Positions 59,960 through 64,000 of a DNA stretch of 64,000 bases are shown piece by piece; the first letter of the stretch is position 1, and the number at the start of each line of letters is the position of its first letter. The stretch comes from Enterovibrio norvegicus_B (GTDB lineage Bacteria > Pseudomonadota > Gammaproteobacteria > Enterobacterales > Vibrionaceae): assembly GCF_002876705.1 (NCBI RefSeq), contig NZ_MDAG01000014.1:195264-259263 (forward strand). Reading direction: 5' to 3'. The position numbers were made by a program, and so were the translations under genes. The notes beneath the pieces are model-generated. The model ran no database searches. It saw only the letters and a program-made list of their open reading frames with translations, and was not told the DNA's origin.

Positions 59960-60844
59960 ATGAACTGGACACTCGATCAATTAAAGGCCTTCGTTGAAGC
60001 GGCTGAAAGTGGATCTTTTTCTGCTGCCGCAAGACGCTTAGGCAAAGCGCAGTCTCGCATCAGTACTGCCATCTCCAACCTTGAAGTGGATTTAGGGTTT
60101 GAATTGTTTGACCGCAGCGCCAAATTGCCCGTGCTGACAGAGGCTGGAAAAGAGATGTTGGTGGATGCGAAAGCCATCTTGCACCAATGCCAACGCATGA
60201 ACTCTCGTGCGATGGCTGTCACCGAAGGCGACCCGGTCTCTTTCAACGTCGCCATGGATGAAGCAGTCCCTATTCAGACGTTCGAAACCTTATTCGAAAT
60301 GCTGGCAGATAATTTCCCGAACTTGAAGCTCACCATACTCAATGGTTCGCAAGACGATATTGCAACTTGGGTGAACGAAGGCCGTGCTGACATTGGGTTT
60401 ATATTCCGCATGAAGCCGCTATCAGAATCGTTAGACTGGTATGATTTAGCAACGCTCAAACAAGTCATGATCGCGCCATGCGATCATCCACTGAGCAAAA
60501 TTGAACACCCTCATGAAGATGATTTGATCACCTATCGGCAGCTCGCCATCAGAGACCGTTTGGGGTATTCACAAGAACAACCCATTTCACCGCGTTATTG
60601 GCACGTTGATAGCTACTTTTACATCATTAACTTGGTTATGCGAGGCGTCGGTTGGGCATTTGTACCTGAGCACATTGCAAAACATGAATGGCACCACGGT
60701 CAAGTGAAAATCATCTCGACACAAGAACTGTCCAGCCCACCCATATACACGCTGAGCGTTATCAAACGTAAAGCTCGTGGCTGGGACAAAGTCATGACAT
60801 GGCTAGATACTACGCTGTTTTCTTTGTTCCCTTCTCAGCGATAA
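59960..60844 (+). CDS. LysR family transcriptional regulator
   Basis: A 294-residue regulator. Winged helix-turn-helix at 1-60 (MNWTLDQLKAFVEAAESGSFSAAARRLGKAQSRISTAISNLE) and substrate-binding domain from about 90. It is divergent from the MATE pump gene, 127 bp away, with a T-N11-A type operator between, so it probably controls the pump and itself. The ligand is unknown. Confidence 0.92.
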   Translation: MNWTLDQLKAFVEAAESGSFSAAARRLGKAQSRISTAISNLEVDLGFELFDRSAKLPVLTEAGKEMLVDAKAILHQCQRMNSRAMAVTEGDPVSFNVAMDEAVPIQTFETLFEMLADNFPNLKLTILNGSQDDIATWVNEGRADIGFIFRMKPLSESLDWYDLATLKQVMIAPCDHPLSKIEHPHEDDLITYRQLAIRDRLGYSQEQPISPRYWHVDSYFYIINLVMRGVGWAFVPEHIAKHEWHHGQVKIISTQELSSPPIYTLSVIKRKARGWDKVMTWLDTTLFSLFPSQR

Positions 60845-60865
60845 CCAAAGCTCAAGATTAGAAAA

Positions 60866-60893
60866 GAAAAACGCCCTTGAAGGGCGTTTTTTT
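60866..60893. terminator. Terminator of the lysR gene
   Basis: AAAACGCCCTT pairs with AAGGGCGTTTT and a run of seven T follows. Serves lysR and possibly the convergent DUF3299 gene. Confidence 0.92.
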
Positions 60894-60933
60894 ATATCTG
60901 TGAGCGAAGGTCGCACCACAAAACCGTCATCAC

Positions 60934-61422
60934 TTATTCGTCATCGTAAGGTTCGATCGCGGTGCCTTCTATCAGATAGCCTGCTTGAGCGAGATCATGA
61001 GAAACTGTATGGGTTTTCAACGTACCCACCACATAGACCACATCCCAAAGCTCCTGAACAGGCGCACCCTCTTCAAACTTCACATAAACAATCTGGTTTG
61101 GTGGTGGCGGGGGAACATGAACACACGCCCCGAAAAACGGCACCAACAAGAATTCAGTGACCTTGTTTGCATCCCCTTCTAGCGGAATAACAAACCCGGG
61201 GATTTTCACTTGGCTGTTGTTCAGTTCTGGGCGTACCGCGCCAATCAAACTTTGTTGTGGCTCAGCGTTGTCATGATTAATCGCCGGCATGCCGCGATTA
61301 TCAAATTGGTTTCTTTCTGCTTCTGGCACCAGATCAATCCAATCCAGCGTTAACACATCGTCATTGCTTGCTTGGGCAAGCAATGGAAAACACGCTGCCA
61401 ATATTAATATCCATTTTTTCAT
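60934..61422 (-). CDS. DUF3299 exported protein of the zinc (Zrg-like) locus
   Basis: A 162-residue periplasmic protein with a signal peptide (MKKWILILAACFPLLAQA) and the DUF3299 pattern: LDWIDLVPEAERNQFD, VKIPGFVIPLEGDANKVTEFLLVPFFGACVHVPPPPPNQIVYV. The single conserved cysteine (GACVHVPPPPPN) is a likely metal ligand or redox residue. It is last in the operon after an FtsX-type permease and an ATPase, as in vibrio Zrg zinc-uptake loci; the exact job is unknown. Confidence 0.87.
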   Translation of the reverse strand: MKKWILILAACFPLLAQASNDDVLTLDWIDLVPEAERNQFDNRGMPAINHDNAEPQQSLIGAVRPELNNSQVKIPGFVIPLEGDANKVTEFLLVPFFGACVHVPPPPPNQIVYVKFEEGAPVQELWDVVYVVGTLKTHTVSHDLAQAGYLIEGTAIEPYDDE

Positions 61423-61426
61423 TCAA

Positions 61427-62683
61427 TTAGATCCGAATTGTCATTCCATCAGAAAGTGATTGTTTGTAAGCACGAAGGGCGGGAAACACACCAACGAGAA
61501 AACCTGCACTGAGCACAATGCCCATTAACATCCATTCATGCATGCTGAGCCAAGATGCTGACAGTTGTAACCCGTAATGTGACAACACAAAAGGTGACGC
61601 AACAGCCAACACACCATATAACGTCACCACGCCCAATACGATACCCAACGCGGTCAATAACAGCGCTTCGCTGACCAACAAAACAAATATATGCGATGGC
61701 CGTGCACCCATTGCCCGCAATATAGCCATCTCTCGGCGACGCTCATTTAAGCTGGTCAGTAGGCTCGATAACATACCCATTAAGCCCGCAATCACGACAA
61801 ACCCCGACACAACCAGTAATGCTTGTTCTGCCACTGACATCAAGCTCCAAAGCTCATGCAGCGCGATACCTGGCATAATGGCGGTCAGTGGTTCTTTGGT
61901 GTATTCGTTAATATTACGTTGTAAGGCAAAGGTTTGAATACGGCTGTTTAACCCAACAAATAGTGCCGTAATTTGGTCTGGTTGAAGTGTTTCAATATCA
62001 ATATCTTCCGCCGAAATTCCTGTGCCTAACTGCGCGCCACTTTCCCACCCAATGTGGATAGCTTCAATGGCAGGTAAAGAGACGTGCACACTGCGATCAA
62101 CGGGCGTTCCCGTCGGAGCAAGAATACCTGTAACGACGAAAGGAAGGTTGTCATGACGACTGAATTTTTTGTCCGCCAAGCCATGTGCTATTACAATGCT
62201 GTCACCGAGTGAATAGCCTAATTTTTTCGCGACTTCAGCGCCGATCACTGTATCGAACAGCCCATCGAAGGGTTCTCCTTCACGGAAGCTCAGCGCTTGT
62301 TTCTGCCCAAAACGGTAATGCTTGAAATACTCTTCCGTGGTGCCAACCACACGAAACCCACGATGAGAATCCCCTAAGGCAATCGGAATGGTCCATTTAA
62401 CCGCTGGGTTTGACTTGATGTCTTCAACACTTTTCCAATCGATATTGTTGGTGGCATTGCCAATTCGGAAAACAGAATACAGCAGCAGATTCACTTGTCC
62501 TGAACGCGCACCCACGATCAAGTCGGTACCAGAAATGGTATTCGCGAAGCTGTCCTTCGCTTGCGTTCGAACACGCTCAACACCCAGTAACAACACCACG
62601 GAAATGGCCACGGTCAGCACGGTTAACAGCGCCGTTGCTTTCCGGTTTTTCAGGCTTTGTAAGGCGAGCTTAAAAATGGTCAT
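61427..62683 (-). CDS. FtsX/MacB-type ABC transporter permease, Zrg-like locus
   Basis: A 418-residue permease with one N-terminal helix (ATALLTVLTVAISVVLLLGVE), a large periplasmic domain of about 230 residues and three C-terminal helices (ALLVVSGFVVIAGLMGMLSSLLTSL, LLVSEALLLTALGIVLGVVTLYG, WMLMGIVLSAGFLVGVFPAL). RRREMAILRAMGARPSHI is the FtsX/MacB coupling motif. It overlaps the ATPase gene by 4 bp. Such transporters pull substrates or proteins within the envelope and do not form an ordinary import channel. Linkage to zrgA suggests zinc uptake. Confidence 0.92.
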   Translation of the reverse strand: MTIFKLALQSLKNRKATALLTVLTVAISVVLLLGVERVRTQAKDSFANTISGTDLIVGARSGQVNLLLYSVFRIGNATNNIDWKSVEDIKSNPAVKWTIPIALGDSHRGFRVVGTTEEYFKHYRFGQKQALSFREGEPFDGLFDTVIGAEVAKKLGYSLGDSIVIAHGLADKKFSRHDNLPFVVTGILAPTGTPVDRSVHVSLPAIEAIHIGWESGAQLGTGISAEDIDIETLQPDQITALFVGLNSRIQTFALQRNINEYTKEPLTAIMPGIALHELWSLMSVAEQALLVVSGFVVIAGLMGMLSSLLTSLNERRREMAILRAMGARPSHIFVLLVSEALLLTALGIVLGVVTLYGVLAVASPFVLSHYGLQLSASWLSMHEWMLMGIVLSAGFLVGVFPALRAYKQSLSDGMTIRI

Positions 62684-63393
62684 ACGCCCTCCGTATGAGT
62701 TGCAGTGCCTGAAAGACTGGCTCCATTTATTTCGGTAAGCGATACCGAACGATCAAAATGCGATTCTAAGGTGTGGTCATGGCTAACAAATAGCAAGCTA
62801 GAATCTGCATGCTCACATTCTTTCATCAGCAACTCGATAAACGCATTTCGGCTATCAAAATCAAGGGCGGAGGTGGGTTCATCCGCCAACAACAAAGCCG
62901 GTTTTCCGATCAACGCTCGTGCAGCAGCAACACGTTGTTGTTGCCCAATACTTAACGCAGTCACAGGCTTGGTTAAACATGTTTCGGGTAGGTCAAGTGC
63001 CAGCAAAAGACGTTTAGCCTCTTGCGCTAAGTCACCCGACACGCGCTGCTTACGCAAAGAGGAAAAACGGCAAGGCAGGAGAACGTTGTCCAATACCGAC
63101 AGATAAGGAAGCAAATTAAACTGCTGAAAAATATAACCGATGTTGTCAGCCCGAAACGCATCACGCTGACTGCCTTTTAATGCGGTCAGTTCGGTTTCAC
63201 AGAGTTGCAGAGTCCCCGATGATGCGAGGTTAATACCAGCAATTAAGCTTAATAATGTGGATTTACCGCTTCCACTTGCGCCCTTCAAAAACACTTTCTC
63301 ACCCTGCTCAACGGAAAAAGCAGGAATATCAATTTGCCAGTCTGACTGACCTTCCCAGCGAAAACGCACGTTCTCTAATTTCAATATCGACAT
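62680..63393 (-). CDS. ABC transporter ATP-binding protein, Zrg-like locus
   Basis: A 237-residue ATPase of the LolD/MacB type. Walker A GASGSGKST near 37-45, Q-loop IFQQFNLLPYLSVLDNVLLP, signature LSIGQQQRVAAARAL near 140 (usual S-G-G-Q reads S-I-G-Q), Walker B ALLLADEPTSALD and the H-loop LFVSHDHTL. It powers the FtsX-type permease. The ATG at 63393 is set by the family start MSILKLENVRF. Its Shine-Dalgarno GAGGG lies in the 3' arm of a hairpin (63402-63420), and a nine-codon ORF out of frame overlaps the start. A 266-bp repeat begins 45 bp upstream. Confidence 0.93.
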   Translation of the reverse strand: MSILKLENVRFRWEGQSDWQIDIPAFSVEQGEKVFLKGASGSGKSTLLSLIAGINLASSGTLQLCETELTALKGSQRDAFRADNIGYIFQQFNLLPYLSVLDNVLLPCRFSSLRKQRVSGDLAQEAKRLLLALDLPETCLTKPVTALSIGQQQRVAAARALIGKPALLLADEPTSALDFDSRNAFIELLMKECEHADSSLLFVSHDHTLESHFDRSVSLTEINGASLSGTATHTEGV

Positions 63394-63438
63394 ATGGTAA
63401 AGACCCTCATAAAGAGGGCCTACTCCTTGTTGCTCTTT

Positions 63439-63704
63439 TATACCCAAACAACCTGAAGATGCTCGATGTCAGAGGCCCTCAGAGTGTTCAATTCAAGGCA
63501 AATTCTTGTAGGAATAGTCATTCTATTTCACAGGAATTTAACGATGAAGTGGACGCTCTGAGAGCCTCCCTTCGGGCGAGTTTACTGACGCCATGCTCGG
63601 TGTTGTCCCTTTTTGATGGAGCGCACTACATCGGCAAAGGGACGCCTTGATCATAACATCAGTAAAGCTCGCTGAATCCTGCATCTTCAAACTGTTTGGG
63701 TATA
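63439..63704 (-). repeat. 266-bp palindromic MITE-like element, copy B
   Basis: On the minus strand it reads in the same sense as copy A and matches it at roughly 95% of bases with no length change. It fills almost the whole gap between zrgA (20 bp away) and the ATPase gene (45 bp away). Its ends share the inverted core of copy A. On both copies the outer four bases are TATA, which may be a target preference or part of the element. Confidence 0.85.
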
Positions 63705-63723
63705 TGTCCGACTGTATCGCAGC

Positions 63724-64000
63724 TTAAAATGTAAAGGTGTTTGATGACGCTGTCATGTCTGTCGCTGTAACGCCACTGTCTGTGAGTGATTGAACCTTGA
63801 TTTGCTCAGTCTGCGGGAAAGCCTTAAACCAGCCAGTAGTCACAGACGTTAAGTTCTCTGGGTTGTCACAGTGAAAGGTGTACTGCACGTTGAACTCACC
63901 GTGGCCACCTTCACCCTCATGATCATCATGGTCGTGGTGGTCATGACCTTTGTGATCATCGTGACCGTGGTCGTCATGGTCTTTGTGATCATCGTGACCG
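63724..64000 (-). CDS. zrgA: ZrgA-like zinc-binding periplasmic protein (DUF2796, partial)
   Basis: The 3' part of the gene, 92 codons, enters from the right edge. The first 30 residues seen are a His/Asp-rich metal-binding tract with repeats of the type HDDHKGHDHHDHDD, followed by GEFNVQYTFHCDNPENLTSVTTGWFKAFPQTEQIKVQSL. That tail matches the ZrgA/DUF2796 group. In V. cholerae, zrgABCDE is a zinc-repressed uptake system. The N-terminus and promoter (where a Zur box would lie) are outside the window. Confidence 0.85.
   Translation of the reverse strand, partial: GHDDHKDHDDHGHDDHKGHDHHDHDDHEGEGGHGEFNVQYTFHCDNPENLTSVTTGWFKAFPQTEQIKVQSLTDSGVTATDMTASSNTFTF

Noticed and set aside
63439..63704. 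ERIC, REP or integron attC identity for the 266-bp repeat
   Set aside because: Length, ends and internal arms do not match ERIC (about 127 bp), REP (about 35 bp) or attC sites, and there is no integrase nearby.

Overview
The window looks like a chromosomal segment of a marine gammaproteobacterium of the family Vibrionaceae, with Grimontia, Enterovibrio or Photobacterium as likely genera. The genus is an inference. The family call rests on a GbpA-type chitin-binding protein behind a cyclic-di-GMP-I riboswitch and a CRP site, a Zrg-type zinc uptake locus, EfpL, NptA, two Dcu-type C4-dicarboxylate carriers and many sparsely spaced Vibrio-like genes. I see no tRNA, rRNA, CRISPR array, prophage, integron or intact transposase gene. 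The only mobile-type DNA is two copies of a 266-bp palindromic element.

Layout. 1-3.4 kb: minus-strand operon TonB receptor, YfiR, CHASE8/HAMP sensor (probable diguanylate cyclase, cut by the window edge). 3.8-6.7 kb: Nudix hydrolase, a putative anti-sigma factor, an ECF sigma factor and a double DoxX protein. 6.9-12.2 kb: efpL, a lipoprotein, a PepSY protein, trxC, and a fagA-like gene with fumC behind a Fur box. 12.5-17.1 kb: a lipoprotein, a possible structured RNA, a DcuA/DcuB carrier, and prfH-rtcB2 (rescue and repair of damaged ribosomes) with a 15-codon leader ORF. 17.5-26.1 kb: first 266-bp element, DUF3302/HlyD pair, orphan PotD, a kinase-like phosphotransferase, two lipoproteins (one a predicted seven-bladed FG-GAP propeller), and small unknown genes. 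26.1-33.5 kb: pcp-DUF979-DUF969, L,D-transpeptidase, a Pho-box-driven Na/phosphate carrier and gbpA. 33.9-38.5 kb: electrophile-defence block HxlR, KefF, KefC, GNAT, with a divergent peroxiredoxin-like gene. 38.6-47.7 kb: LysE exporter, DCC thiol protein, PilZ protein, S33 peptidase, RarD, an EIIC-EAL fusion, DcuC. 48.3-60.9 kb: RND pump pair, flavin reductase, orphan binding protein next to a large chemoreceptor, and a MATE pump with a divergent LysR regulator. 60.9-64 kb: Zrg-like zinc locus, with the second 266-bp element sitting between zrgA and the ABC ATPase gene.

Themes. Cyclic-di-GMP recurs: the YfiR/YfiN-like operon, the gbpA riboswitch, a PilZ protein and an EAL enzyme fused to a PTS membrane domain. 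Nutrient-limitation regulation is visible for iron (Fur box at fagA-fumC), phosphate (three Pho-box repeats at nptA), carbon (CRP site at gbpA) and, by gene content, zinc (zrg). Stress-defence sets (ECF sigma group, PrfH/RtcB2, HxlR/Kef) are spread between them. The observations least explained by known biology are the paired 266-bp elements, which have the same orientation towards the gene they precede; the leader ORF of rtcB2-prfH; a near-identical operator-like motif on both sides of the HxlR/peroxiredoxin divergent region; and a shared 34-bp palindrome upstream of two unrelated surface-protein genes.
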